The notes below the pieces were generated by a model that did not search any database, was not told the origin of the DNA, and was given only the letters and a program-made list of their open reading frames with translations. 64,000 nucleotides of DNA from Stigmatella ashevillena (GTDB lineage: Bacteria; Myxococcota; Myxococcia; Myxococcales; Myxococcaceae). The stretch covers positions 7,000,425 through 7,064,424 of the forward strand of contig NZ_JAQNDM010000002.1 of the NCBI RefSeq assembly GCF_028368975.1, given 5' to 3'. The translations under genes were made by a program, and so were the position numbers. This document shows positions 8,401 to 17,200 of this stretch, in pieces; positions within the stretch are counted from its first letter, which is position 1; every line of letters begins with the position of its first letter.

Positions 8401-10769
8401 CTGCCGCTCATGAACTCGCACGTCGCGTGCTCCAGCCGGATCCGGAACGCCAGCGCGGGTTCGGTCTCCCAGGGGTTTCCCGGCAGGAACTGGAAGGCCG
8501 TTGAGTAGTAGCCCGCCGCGGAGCGGAGCGCGACCGAGTCCTTGGCCTTCTTGCCGGCCTCGGCATTCAGGCGCGCGATCCGCAGGCGCTCCTCGGGGCT
8601 GGTGATCAACTCCGAGCCGGCGTTGAACTGGCCGATGACGTCGAAGAGCTTCTCCTGCACCTGCTCGGGCGAGAGGCTCTCCAGCAGCAGGCGGCCGATG
8701 CGCAGGTGGACGTTCTTGCGCTCCTGCTTGGCGATGAGGGTGTAGGCGGCCTGCTGGATGCGGTCGTGGAGGAACCGGTACTGCTCCGTATCGACGCGGA
8801 CGAGCAGCCCCTCGAGGAACGCGGCGGACAAGTCCCGCTGCACCTCGCTGATCTCCGTCCGGTGGGAGATGATGCCCAGCATCTGGAGCGGGAAGGTGCT
8901 GCCGACACAGGCCGCCAGCCGCAGCAGGTGCTGGGTCCCGAAGGAGAGCTGGCGCAGCTTGCCCACCATGAAGTCGACGACGTTGTCGGAGTAGCCCTTC
9001 GCTTGGACTCCCGCCGCATCCCAGCGCCAGGCCCCCTTGAGGGTGCGCACCAGGAGCCCGTCCTGGTGGAGCGTCAGCATGAACTGCAAGAGGAAGAACG
9101 GGTTGCCGCCGGTCTTCTCGTGCGCCAGCATCGAGAGCGGCTCGACGACGTCCGAGGCTCCCGCCCCGGGCAGTGCGTCGGAGACGAGTTGCCGCACCTG
9201 GTCGAGGTTGAGCGGCTCGAGCTGGACGTCGGTCATCCGTGCGCCCGCCGTGCGCATCTCCGTCAGCGCCAGGGTCAGCGGATGGGAGGGGCTCACCTCG
9301 TTGTCACGGTAGGCGCCGATGAGGAGCACCGCGGGCGAGGCGGGGTGGGTGAGCAGGTGCTGGATGAGCTGGAGGCTGGCCATGTCGGCCCACTGCAGGT
9401 CATCCAGGAAGAGGACGAGCGGGTGCTCCGGGGTGGCGAAGAGGCCCAGGAACTTGCGGAACAGGCGGGTGAAGCGGTGCTGGGCTTCGGACGGAGGCAG
9501 CTCCTGGGCAGGCGGTTGCTTGCCGGCGACGAGCTCCAGTTGAGGCACCATGTCCACCAGGATCTGCCCCTGGCCTTCGAAGGCCTCCATGAGGCGCTCG
9601 CGCCACCGGACGAGCGCCTCATCGCTGCCGGCCAGGAGCTGCTGGGTCAGCCCCCGGATGGCCTGCGCCAGGGTGGCATACGGAATGGCCTGCTGGAGCT
9701 GATCAAACTTCCCGCTGAGGAAGAAGCCGCGCTGGCGCACCACGGGCTTGTGCAGCTCGTGCACCACCGCGGACTTCCCGATGCCGGAATAGCCCCGGAC
9801 GAGGAGCAGCTCGGGGCGGCCCCCGCGGGCCACGCGCTCGAAGCCCTGCAGCAGGGTGGCCGCATGGGTGTCGCGCCCATAGAGGCGCTGGGGAAGCTGG
9901 AAGTGGGTGGGAAAGTCGTACACCCCCGGCGGGAAGTCCTCGTCCACGCCTCGGCGCAGGTTCTCCCGGCACCGCTCCAGGTCCGCCTTCAAGCCATCGG
10001 CGCTTTGGTAGCGCTCCTCGGCGACCTTGGCCATCAGCTTGAGCACGATGGCGGACAGCACGGGGGGCAGGCTGGGAGCGTGCTCGATGGGGGGCTGGGG
10101 CGCCACCGCCATGTGGGCGTGGAACCACTCGAGCGCGTCGCGCCCGTAGAAGGGCCGGTGGCCCGTCAGCATCTCGTAGAGGGTGATGCCCAGCGAGTAG
10201 AGATCGGTGCGGTAGTCCACCGAGCGGTTCATGCGCCCGGTCTGCTCGGGCGACATGTAGGCCAGCGTTCCTTCGATGAGCGGGGCGGGTGCCGCGTCCA
10301 CGTGCTCGACGAGCTGGAGCGTGGCGATGCCGAAGTCGATCAGGCGCGCCTCGCCCGAGGGCGTGATGATGATGTTGGAGGGCTTGATGTCCTTGTGGAT
10401 GACGCCGCGCCGGTGAAGCTCCGCCAGGATGGACGTCAGCGAGATGGCGATGTCCAGCGCCTGGGTCAGCTCGAACGGCTTGCCGGTGAGATCCGCGAGC
10501 AGCTCGCCCTGTACCTCCTCCAGCAGGAGCCCCAGGCGATCATGGATGCGCTCGCATGCGTGCGCCCGGGTAATGCCGTGCACGTCGCTCAGGCGCTGGA
10601 GCAGATCGAACTCGCGCCGGTAGCGCTCGCTCTCTCTGGGCCCGGAGGAGGCCATGGGCATCTTGAGGATGAGAGGGAGGCCGTCCGAGTCGCGCACCGC
10701 GCGAAAGAGCAGGTTGGAACCCGTGGCCTTGAGCGAGCCCACGAGGGTGTAGCCTGGAATGGTCAGCAT
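5487..10769 (-). CDS. trifunctional Ser/Thr kinase - AAA ATPase - GAF - histidine kinase
   Basis: 1,760 residues. Residues 1-270 are a Ser/Thr kinase with HKDIKPSN (HKD at 125-127 instead of the usual HRD) and DFG at 145-147; the glycine loop is weak. An ATPase/AAA module follows with Walker A GYSGIGKSA (about 327-334) and Walker B LVLFLDDLQWAD. Then comes a long helical repeat region (about 600-1250) and a GAF domain (about 1330-1480). The histidine kinase has phospho-acceptor candidate H1507 in VLHNVGN, an N box around 1661-1665 and G boxes DSGMG and GHGLGLH. This fusion is well known in myxobacteria and cyanobacteria. It is probably a cytosolic integrator of stress or developmental signals. 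No response regulator is adjacent. Confidence 0.93.
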   Translation of the reverse strand: MLTIPGYTLVGSLKATGSNLLFRAVRDSDGLPLILKMPMASSGPRESERYRREFDLLQRLSDVHGITRAHACERIHDRLGLLLEEVQGELLADLTGKPFELTQALDIAISLTSILAELHRRGVIHKDIKPSNIIITPSGEARLIDFGIATLQLVEHVDAAPAPLIEGTLAYMSPEQTGRMNRSVDYRTDLYSLGITLYEMLTGHRPFYGRDALEWFHAHMAVAPQPPIEHAPSLPPVLSAIVLKLMAKVAEERYQSADGLKADLERCRENLRRGVDEDFPPGVYDFPTHFQLPQRLYGRDTHAATLLQGFERVARGGRPELLLVRGYSGIGKSAVVHELHKPVVRQRGFFLSGKFDQLQQAIPYATLAQAIRGLTQQLLAGSDEALVRWRERLMEAFEGQGQILVDMVPQLELVAGKQPPAQELPPSEAQHRFTRLFRKFLGLFATPEHPLVLFLDDLQWADMASLQLIQHLLTHPASPAVLLIGAYRDNEVSPSHPLTLALTEMRTAGARMTDVQLEPLNLDQVRQLVSDALPGAGASDVVEPLSMLAHEKTGGNPFFLLQFMLTLHQDGLLVRTLKGAWRWDAAGVQAKGYSDNVVDFMVGKLRQLSFGTQHLLRLAACVGSTFPLQMLGIISHRTEISEVQRDLSAAFLEGLLVRVDTEQYRFLHDRIQQAAYTLIAKQERKNVHLRIGRLLLESLSPEQVQEKLFDVIGQFNAGSELITSPEERLRIARLNAEAGKKAKDSVALRSAAGYYSTAFQFLPGNPWETEPALAFRIRLEHATCEFMSGSATEAIRLVDDLLLHTRSRKDTAAGYCLKTDILIGMGDIQNALTCLLEGLALMGMPMSPHPTWEEVEAAHAEVWELLGDRSIESLVELPLMTDPDKEAVMSLLGAMYAPAFVTDTNLLLLHLSRMVALSLRYGNTGASVNGYTWYGLAVLGHAFKKYHEGYAFGELACALVDRHGFTALRGKALYGMEMLSYWTRPLPKALEFVRQAFHLTLQASDSQVAGYCFNHIVMVSFFLGRDLAEVYQESVTNLDFARRAEFRDSKDIVHFAQRHVQQLRGLTPSFDSMSGDDFDEPAFEAGLTPARMSTMRCWYWLIKSQSCFMRGAYSEALEAANKSYELGWSSIGHIQLMEIHLFRALALAACHGQMTAEEQARAVEEMQRHQQQLAEWALYSPSTFQIPERLVSAEMARVTGQHDAALRAYEQAYEAACEHDYRQKAALACELAARFWYERQVPTIAEAYARKARKGYLRWGARGKVQHMDTVWPHLASSNGTEDSSTDTNSTHIDALAVVKAQQAISEEIVLERLTATLLRIAIENAGAQRGALLLPNGDTLAIAALSDTASTAAAASTAALQLPWTVVSYVRRTREHVLINDASQTHPYVSDTWFERNPVRSVLCLPLLLQEEFRGALYLENNLATNAFTPSRIKLLGHLASQAAISIENARLYSEVQNAEGALRRANDELEKRVDERTRELKQTQARLVDTARAAGMAEVASNVLHNVGNILTSAVINLQMMRETVDTSRMGRLKQVTHLFEEHKEHLADFLTKDPRGPQISSYLTALADELIREQSSLQEGMGAMSKHIEHIRAIVQVQQTYARSTLVTEECDLSNLVEDALSIQRPALVRHGISVTHQLMPLAKVWLDKHKVLQILINLISNAKNAMHLLPEEQRHLSVRLEAQGTTARIRVVDSGMGIAPEIRARLFTQGFTTREGGHGLGLHSSALAAKMLGGRLHLESEGPGKGATAILELPLA

Positions 10770-10975
10770 GGATCGGATCCCCCCTCCGCTATTGTGCGAG
10801 GAGGGAGATCCGGCTGTCTGCTGGATTATGGGAAGGGGCCCCGCCGGCGTGTTGAAAGCTCAACCCGGCTTGCTGAAAAAGCGCTCGGATCCCGACTTTC
10901 GCAGTTTCATCAAAATCACGCGATGCGGCGTGCGGGGCCAGGGATTTCCTGGGTGGGGATGTGTCGCAGGGGGAC

Positions 10976-11800
10976 TCAGCGCCGGAAGTTGACGAGCTGG
11001 GAGAGGTTGAGGGGGACCTTCTCGGTGCCGGAGCTCACCTGCCCACTCCAGCTGAGCTGCTGGGCGTTGTTGGAGCGCAGCGCCGTGGCGGCCTGGGCGG
11101 CCTGAGCGAAGTTGATCTGCAGGGGCAGCGTCACCTGCTTGGCGCCGCCCCCGTCCAGCTGGCCCAGGTTGCCCGTGGAGAGGGTGCCCACATTGGCCCC
11201 CGCCAGCTTGAGCGCCCCGGAGATGGCGGCCACGGGCAGCGGGAAGCTGTTGCGGTTGGTGATGGTGAGGGGGAATTCCACCGTGGCGCCCGTCAGCGAG
11301 ATGTTGGCGATGCGGGGCGCGTCGAACAGGACCTTGGGAATCTTGGGGACCTCGAAGGTGCCCTCTTTCTCCAGGGGGAAGGACAGGACGCCGATGGGGG
11401 TGTCGATGCCCAGGTTGCCTTGGGCCTTGAAGGCGGCCGCGTCCTTGTTGAGGAACGTCTGCACCACGGGGACGATGTCCGCGAAGCGCACGTTGGCCGG
11501 GAAGACGAGCTCGCTGGTGTCCCCCGCCTTGAGCTGGAGCCCCTTGCGCGGGGAGCCGGCCACCACCTGCTTGCCCTCGACGAAGAAGGCGTAGTCCACC
11601 TTCGCCAGGGACAGGCCGAAGGAGTTGGGGTTGCGCACCTCGTACACCAGGTCCACGGTGGCGTCGGACAGCGAGGCGCTCGACAGGCGCGCGGTCTTGA
11701 AGCTGACGGTGGGCCGCTTGAAGAGCTTCTTGAGCGTGGCACAGCCGGTGAGGGTGGCGAGCGTCACGGCGAGGAGGACCAGAAGGGAGCGTTTCATCAT
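10976..11800 (-). CDS. LEA type 2 (WHy domain) lipoprotein
   Basis: 274 residues. The signal ends in TLTGC. Two related beta-rich repeats follow: residues about 30-130 with YEVRNPNSFGLSLAKVDY, and about 150-250 with PLTITNRNSFPLPVAAI. The NPNSF/NRNSF turn is the hallmark of the WHy/LEA-2 fold, linked to desiccation or stress protection in plants and seen in many bacterial lipoproteins. Two adjacent ATG codons (11800, 11797) are both usable. It is upstream of the giant kinase on the same strand with a 206-base gap, so co-transcription is uncertain. Confidence 0.85.
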   Translation of the reverse strand: MMKRSLLVLLAVTLATLTGCATLKKLFKRPTVSFKTARLSSASLSDATVDLVYEVRNPNSFGLSLAKVDYAFFVEGKQVVAGSPRKGLQLKAGDTSELVFPANVRFADIVPVVQTFLNKDAAAFKAQGNLGIDTPIGVLSFPLEKEGTFEVPKIPKVLFDAPRIANISLTGATVEFPLTITNRNSFPLPVAAISGALKLAGANVGTLSTGNLGQLDGGGAKQVTLPLQINFAQAAQAATALRSNNAQQLSWSGQVSSGTEKVPLNLSQLVNFRR

Positions 11801-11924
11801 GGGCGGGGCGGCATGGAAGCCGTTTCAGGGCCCTGCTGCAAGCGGGACACCGGTACCGAAAAGTGCGCTGGGCGGCCTGGGGTGGTAAGTCCCGCTCTTG
11901 GAAGAACCCCTGGAGGATGGACGC

Positions 11925-13439
11925 GTGGCTGGCGAAACCCTCACCCCTGACCCCCGCGCGCTCCCTGGGAAGGGGGGATACGGGCGGCTGGCCGCGCTCG
12001 CCCTGGTCTGCGGGGTGCTCTGGGTGGCGTGTGAGCGCAAAGGCGCCTCCGCCACCGGCCCCCGGCTGGCGCTGAGTGCGTGCCGCGTCGAGGGCATCGA
12101 GTCCCAGGCCCTGTGTGGCACCTACGAGGTCTTCGAGGATCGCGCCGCGAAGCAGGGGCGCAAGATTTCCCTGCGCGTGGTGGTGGTGCCGGCGCTGGCG
12201 GCCTCCCCGGAGCCCGACCCCCTGGTGCTGTTGGCGGGAGGACCTGGACAGGCCGCCACGGAGGTGACGGTGCTCAAGGCGGTGGATCGCATCCACCGTC
12301 TCCGGGACATCCTCCTGGTGGATCAGCGCGGAACGGGGGCCTCTGGACCCCTGAAGTGCAACCCGGCCCCTCCCGATGCGGGCCTGGCCGCGCAGTTCGA
12401 CGACGCCTACCGCGAGGAGGAGTTCCGCACGTGCCTCTCGGGTTACGACGCGGATCCGCGCCTCTACACCACGCCCATCGCGATGGACGACCTGGACGAG
12501 GTGCGCGAGGCGCTGGGCTACCCGAAGCTCAACCTCTGGGGCATTTCGTACGGGACGCGCGCGGCGCTGGTGTACATGCGCCAGCACCCGGAGCGGGTCC
12601 GCACCGCCATCTTGGATGGGGTGGCGCCGCTGAGCCTGTACCTGCCGCTCTACGCGCCCCGGGACGGCCAGCGAGCGTTGGACCTGCTCTTCACCCACTG
12701 TGAGCAGGATGCGGACTGCGCGAAGGCGTTTCCTGGGCTGCGGGGCCACGTCAAGGCCCTGCTGGACCGGATGGAGCAGGCGCCGGTGAAGGTGAGCGCG
12801 GTGAGCCCGCTCACGGGCGTGCCCGAGGACATCACCCTCTCCCGGAGGGTTTTTCTTCAGGCGTTGTATGGCCAGCTCTACTCGCCGGAGCTGGCGGCCC
12901 TGGCGCCGCTCGCCTTGTCCAAGGCGGTCCAGGGAGACTGGGCGCCCTTCATCGCGCTCAGCCAGGGCATCACCGGAGGCCTGAGCGAGTCCGTGAGCCA
13001 TGGCATGTTCTTCTCAGTCATCTGCTCGGAGGACGCGCCCTTCATCACCGAGGAGATGCTGGTCCGCGAGACGGCCGGCACGTGGTTTGGCGCGAAGATG
13101 GTCCGCGACATGCTGGAGCCGTGCCGGGTATGGCCCAAGGGCACCGTGCCGGAGGGGTACCGTCAGCCGGTGAGTTCCTCGGTGCCCACGCTCCTGCTCT
13201 CGGGGGAGTTGGATCCCGTGACGCCGCCCTCCTGGGCCGAGGAGGCCAAGAAGACGCTCTCCCACAGCCTGCACGTGGTGGTGCCGGGCGTGGGCCACAA
13301 CACGATGTCGCTGGGCTGCATCCAGACGCTGATGGCGGACTTCGTGAAGCAGGGCAGCCTGGAAGGCCTGAAGCCCGAGTGCGGCGCGGCGCTGACACGC
13401 CCCCCGTTCTTCACCTCCTTCGCTGGGCCGATGCCGTGA
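11925..13439 (+). CDS. alpha/beta hydrolase lipoprotein (tripeptidyl aminopeptidase-like)
   Basis: The start is taken as GTG 11925, 8 bases after GGAGG; a TTG at 11898 would be longer but lacks this spacing. The signal peptide ends in lipobox LWVAC. The hydrolase domain shows oxyanion motif GGPGQ, nucleophile elbow GISYGT, acid in SGELDPVTPP and catalytic His in PGVGHNT. A TAP-type C-terminal lid contains CSEDAPF. The family removes N-terminal peptides or proline residues from exported substrates; exact specificity cannot be read. It lies 13 bases before natA-like genes, so it may share their transcript. The n-region is encoded by a C-rich repeat-like stretch. Confidence 0.88.
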   Translation: MAGETLTPDPRALPGKGGYGRLAALALVCGVLWVACERKGASATGPRLALSACRVEGIESQALCGTYEVFEDRAAKQGRKISLRVVVVPALAASPEPDPLVLLAGGPGQAATEVTVLKAVDRIHRLRDILLVDQRGTGASGPLKCNPAPPDAGLAAQFDDAYREEEFRTCLSGYDADPRLYTTPIAMDDLDEVREALGYPKLNLWGISYGTRAALVYMRQHPERVRTAILDGVAPLSLYLPLYAPRDGQRALDLLFTHCEQDADCAKAFPGLRGHVKALLDRMEQAPVKVSAVSPLTGVPEDITLSRRVFLQALYGQLYSPELAALAPLALSKAVQGDWAPFIALSQGITGGLSESVSHGMFFSVICSEDAPFITEEMLVRETAGTWFGAKMVRDMLEPCRVWPKGTVPEGYRQPVSSSVPTLLLSGELDPVTPPSWAEEAKKTLSHSLHVVVPGVGHNTMSLGCIQTLMADFVKQGSLEGLKPECGAALTRPPFFTSFAGPMP

Positions 13440-13452
13440 CGGGAGCCTCCGA

Positions 13453-14187
13453 ATGATCGACGTGAGCCACCTGCACAAGCGCTTCGGCGCGGTGACGGCG
13501 GTGGAGGATGTGTCCTTCTCCGCGGCGGATGGGGTCGTCACCGGCCTGCTGGGACCCAATGGCGCCGGGAAGACGACCACCCTGCGCATGCTCTACACGC
13601 TCATCCGCCCGGATCGGGGCACGGCCCGGGTGGACGGGCTGGACGTGGCCGAGCGCCCCATGGACGTGCGCCGGGCCATCGGCGTGCTCCCGGACGCGCG
13701 CGGCATCTACCCGCGCCTCACCGCCCGGGAGCACGCCCGCTACGCCGGCGAACTGCACGGCCTGTCTGGCGCGGCGCTGGACAAGCGCGTGGATGAGCTG
13801 GTGGAGCTGCTGGACATGAAGGACATCGTCCACCGCCGCGCGGAGGGCTTCAGCCAGGGCGAGCGCATGAAGGTGGCTCTGGCGCGGGCGCTGGTGCATG
13901 GGCCGCGCAACGTGCTCCTGGACGAGCCCACCAACGGCCTGGACGTGATGAGCACCCGCGCCGTGCGCACCATCATCCGCCGCCTCAAGGCCGAGGGGCA
14001 CTGCGTGCTCTTCTCCAGCCATGTGATGCAAGAGGTGACGGCCCTGTGTGACCGCATCGTCGTGGTGGCCCGGGGGCGCGTGGTGGCGGAGGGCACCCCG
14101 GACGAGCTGCGCGCCCGCACCGGCAAGGAGAGCTTGGAGGAGGCCTTCATCACCGCCATCGGAACGGATCAGGGGTTGATGCAATGA
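13453..14187 (+). CDS. natA: ABC transporter ATP-binding protein, NatA-like
   Basis: 244 residues, complete. Walker A GPNGAGKTT, a signature-like FSQGERMKVALARAL in place of LSGGQ, Walker B VLLDEPTNGLD and switch His in LFSSHVMQE are all present. Best fit is the NatA/ABC-2 exporter ATPase group (Na+ or drug efflux). Its stop overlaps the permease start by 4 bases (ATGA), showing translational coupling. The symbol is by similarity; the substrate is not proven. Confidence 0.9.
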   Translation: MIDVSHLHKRFGAVTAVEDVSFSAADGVVTGLLGPNGAGKTTTLRMLYTLIRPDRGTARVDGLDVAERPMDVRRAIGVLPDARGIYPRLTAREHARYAGELHGLSGAALDKRVDELVELLDMKDIVHRRAEGFSQGERMKVALARALVHGPRNVLLDEPTNGLDVMSTRAVRTIIRRLKAEGHCVLFSSHVMQEVTALCDRIVVVARGRVVAEGTPDELRARTGKESLEEAFITAIGTDQGLMQ

Positions 14188-15353
14188 GGAGGCTCTTCGC
14201 CACGGTCTTCCGCAAGGAGCTGAAGGACCACCTGCGGGACAGGCGCTCGGTGTCGAGTGCGCTCCTCGGGACGCTGCTCGGGCCGCTCGTGTCCGCGATG
14301 CTCTTCACGATGATGGCCTCCTGGTACGGGGACTCCAAGCCCCTGGAGGTTCCGGTGGTGGGCCGCGAGCATGCCCCCAGCCTCATGGCGTTTCTCCAGC
14401 GCTACGGCGCCCAGCTCACCGAGCCGCCCGAGGACTACGAGGCGCTCCTCCAGGCCGGCAAGCTGGACGCGGTGCTCATCATCCCCGAGGACTACGGCAA
14501 GGACTTCACCCAGGGGCACACCGCCGCGGTGCAGATGGTGGTGGACAGCTCGCGCAACGAGGCGCGCGTCAACGCCGAGCGCCTGCGCTCGATGCTCCAG
14601 TCCTACTCGGGCCTGTTGGGGGGCCAGCGCCTCCTGGCGCGCGGCGTGGCGCCCGAGCTGGCGGCGCCCGTCCGGGTGGACGAGGTAGACCTGGCCACGC
14701 CGGAGCGGTTGGCGGCGCGGACGCTGTACATCGTCCCGTACTTCCTCGTCTTCGCCGCCCTCATGGGCGGGATGAACGTGGCCATCGACGCGATGGCGGG
14801 GGAGCGCGAGCGCGGCTCGCTGGAGCCGTTGCTCATCAACCCCGTGGGGCGTGGAGAGGTGGTGGCGGGCAAGTGGCTCACCGCGGTGGTGTTCGCGTCC
14901 CTGTCGACGCTCGTGTGCCTGGGGGCCTTCCTGGTGATGTTGCGGCTCGTGCCCCTCCAGGACCTGGGGTTGAAGGTGCACCTCGACGCGGCGTCGGTGG
15001 TCAGCATCCTCGCGGCCCTCCTGCCCTTGTCGTTCTTCGCCTCGGCGGGCCAGCTGTGGGTGTCCACCTATGCGCGCTCTTTCAAGGAAGCCCAGACGTA
15101 CCTGCAACTGCTGCTGATGCTGCCGCTGGTGCCCAGCCTCTTGCTGGGCCTGTCCCCCATCAAGAGCCAGCCCTGGATGTTCGCCATCCCCGTGTTTGGC
15201 CAGCAACTGCTGATGGGCGAGGTGATGCGGGGCGAGGCCTTGGGCGGCGGGCCCTATGTGTTGGGAGCCCTGGGATGCTTCGTGGCGGCAGCGGTGTGCC
15301 TGGTCTTCACCACCCGGCTGCTGGGCCAGGAGCGCATCATCTTCGGGCGTTGA
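14184..15353 (+). CDS. natB: ABC-2 type transporter permease, NatB-like
   Basis: 389 residues. One N-terminal membrane helix (about 24-45), a large extracytoplasmic loop (about 50-180) and five further helices from 183 on (YIVPYFLVFAALMGGMNVAI; SVVSILAALLPLSFFASAGQ and others) match the ABC-2/NatB permease layout. GERERGSLEPLLINPV is the conserved coupling segment. It pairs with the ATPase encoded just upstream to form an exporter in the inner membrane. Sodium extrusion would fit with the Mrp antiporter 30 kb away, but that link is only inference. Confidence 0.88.
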   Translation: MRRLFATVFRKELKDHLRDRRSVSSALLGTLLGPLVSAMLFTMMASWYGDSKPLEVPVVGREHAPSLMAFLQRYGAQLTEPPEDYEALLQAGKLDAVLIIPEDYGKDFTQGHTAAVQMVVDSSRNEARVNAERLRSMLQSYSGLLGGQRLLARGVAPELAAPVRVDEVDLATPERLAARTLYIVPYFLVFAALMGGMNVAIDAMAGERERGSLEPLLINPVGRGEVVAGKWLTAVVFASLSTLVCLGAFLVMLRLVPLQDLGLKVHLDAASVVSILAALLPLSFFASAGQLWVSTYARSFKEAQTYLQLLLMLPLVPSLLLGLSPIKSQPWMFAIPVFGQQLLMGEVMRGEALGGGPYVLGALGCFVAAAVCLVFTTRLLGQERIIFGR

Positions 15354-15398
15354 GAGGGGTTTGGGATTGCGCGCTGCGTCAAGGGAGGTTGACGGACA

Positions 15399-16016
15399 GT
15401 GAACTTCAGGACTTTACGGGTGGGGCCCGAGGATGTGACTCTCCCGCGCATGCGCCCCAGTGTCACAACGACCCCCCCCCCCTTGAGCGTCGAGCCCATG
15501 ACGCGCTCGATTCTCTTCGAGGGACTGTTTGTCCACGGGGTGGCGAGGGATTCGTATTTCGAGGCGGAGCTGCGCAAGGTGGGGTTTGACCGGGACGATC
15601 TCCTGCCGCAGTACCCCATGAGCCTGTTCCGCAAGTGTCTGGACATCGCCTGCCGGTGTTTCTACCCGGGGCTGACGGTGGAAGAGGGGCGGCGGCGGTT
15701 GGGCCACCAGTTCGTCCAGGGCTTCGCGCGCACGGTGCTGGGTGGGGCGGTGTCCGCGGGCGTTCCGCTGGTGGGGCCGGTGCGCTTTCTCAAGAAGTTC
15801 CCCGAGCATCTGCGGTTCGACACCTCGCCCATCTCCGTGAACTCGATTCAGGTGGGGGATCGGCAGTTCCGCTTGGACTTCCGGGCCAGCGTGGACCTGT
15901 CCCCCTTCTTCCTCCAAGGGGTCGTCGAGGAAGGCCTGCGGCTCACACGGGTTGTCCCAGTCCTCCGGGTGGCGCGGCACTCGCCCATCAGCTTCACGCT
16001 GCATGTGACCTGGTAG
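15399..16016 (+). CDS. DUF2378 family protein (myxobacterial paralog family)
   Basis: 205 residues. The core starts at MTRSILFEGLFVHGV and continues LPQYPMSLFRKCLDIACRCF and LGHQFVQGFARTVLG, matching DUF2378/TIGR02265, a multi-copy family known from myxobacteria. Role unknown. GTG 15399 was chosen because GGGAGG lies about 10 bases upstream; ATG 15450 or 15498 would give a protein closer to the usual length, so the first 33 residues are doubtful. It follows natB by 45 bases on the same strand. Confidence 0.82.
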   Translation: MNFRTLRVGPEDVTLPRMRPSVTTTPPPLSVEPMTRSILFEGLFVHGVARDSYFEAELRKVGFDRDDLLPQYPMSLFRKCLDIACRCFYPGLTVEEGRRRLGHQFVQGFARTVLGGAVSAGVPLVGPVRFLKKFPEHLRFDTSPISVNSIQVGDRQFRLDFRASVDLSPFFLQGVVEEGLRLTRVVPVLRVARHSPISFTLHVTW

Positions 16017-16093
16017 GCGCAAGGGGGGGCGGGCGCGTGCCTCCTCGTTGCTGAGCAAGAGATTCGTGGCGGCGGCCGGGCCTTCTCCGCACA

Positions 16094-17167
16094 ATGACGA
16101 GGATGACGCCCGAGCGAGACATGACCCTGGCTTCCGCGCCTGCCTCCGTGTCCACGGAGGAGGGAGAGCCCCGGTTCGGCACCTACGTGGGGGAGCTGCG
16201 CGAGGTGGACCTGGGGCGCCTCCAGGGCCGCTGGGCGCCCTCGGTGGCCTCGAAGCTGTTCAAGCGCAAGCGCTGGAACTACCTGTTCGCCGCCACGCAG
16301 GAGGTGGCCACGCTCTTCGCGGTGGCGGACCTGGGCTACAGCGCGAGCGCCTTCGCGGTGGCGGTGGACCTGAAGGAGAAGCGCCCGCTGTGTGACGTGA
16401 GCTTCCTGGGCCTCCCTGTCGCCCTGGCCTCGGTGGGGGACAGGCCGGGTGCGGGGCTGGCCGTCGCGTTTCGCACGCTGGGGGGCCGCATGTCGGCCCG
16501 GCGCGGTGAGGACGACGAGCGCTATCAGGTGGAGGTGGGCGTCCGCCGCGGGAGGACTGGCAGCCGCCACCCCTTCCGATGGAAGGGAGAGCTCCAGGTG
16601 GCGGGAGGCCCGCCGGCGCTCACGGTGATTGCGCCCGTGAAGGACGACGGGCGGGTGAACGTGACGCAGAAGCGCGGCGGCCTGCTGGCGCTGGGCAGCC
16701 TGGAGGCGGGGGGCAAACACTTCCGGCTGGACGGCGGGGTGGGCGGGCTGGATTACACGCACGGCTACCTGGCGCGGCACACCGCGTGGCGCTGGGCCTA
16801 TGGCGCGGGCCGCCTGGAGGACGGGACGCCCATGGGCTTCAACTTCGTGGAGGGCTTCAACGAGGATCCGCGGTCCAATGAGAACGCGTTCTGGGTGGGG
16901 GACAAGCTCTACCCGATGGCGCGCGCTTGCTTCGCGTATGACCGGAAGGACCTGCATGAGCCGTGGCGGGTGACGACGGAGGACGGCGCGGTGGACTTGC
17001 ACTTCACGCCCATCCACATCCACCGGGAGGACAAGAGCCTGCGGTGGGTGGTGAGCCACTTCGCGCAACCGGTGGGGCTCTTCGAAGGCATGGTGCGGGC
17101 GGGCGGGCGGACCTACACGCTGTCCAGCTTGCCGGGAGTCACCGAGGAACAGGACATGCTCTGGTGA
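16094..17167 (+). CDS. DUF2804 family protein
   Basis: 357 residues with no signal peptide. It carries GGVGGLDYTHGYLARHTAWR, GTPMGFNFVEGFNEDPRSNE and a final HIHREDKSLRWVVSHFAQP, the conserved blocks of DUF2804, a predicted beta-barrel family related to lipocalin-like or hydroxyneurosporene-synthase folds. Function unknown. A second in-frame ATG lies at 16103. It converges with the lyase gene at 17201. It may be the last gene of the rightward hydrolase-natAB-DUF2378 group. Confidence 0.8.
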   Translation: MTRMTPERDMTLASAPASVSTEEGEPRFGTYVGELREVDLGRLQGRWAPSVASKLFKRKRWNYLFAATQEVATLFAVADLGYSASAFAVAVDLKEKRPLCDVSFLGLPVALASVGDRPGAGLAVAFRTLGGRMSARRGEDDERYQVEVGVRRGRTGSRHPFRWKGELQVAGGPPALTVIAPVKDDGRVNVTQKRGGLLALGSLEAGGKHFRLDGGVGGLDYTHGYLARHTAWRWAYGAGRLEDGTPMGFNFVEGFNEDPRSNENAFWVGDKLYPMARACFAYDRKDLHEPWRVTTEDGAVDLHFTPIHIHREDKSLRWVVSHFAQPVGLFEGMVRAGGRTYTLSSLPGVTEEQDMLW

Positions 17168-17200
17168 GTCCCGGCAGCGGCCGACGGGGTTCTACGGTGC

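Noticed and set aside
8706-11105. 799-codon frame on the plus strand
   Set aside because: Antisense of the giant kinase; no signal, motif or ribosome site, and composition typical of a shadow frame.
10860-13001. 713-codon frame on the minus strand
   Set aside because: Runs through LEA-2 and antisense of the hydrolase in the wrong frames; both real genes explain the DNA.
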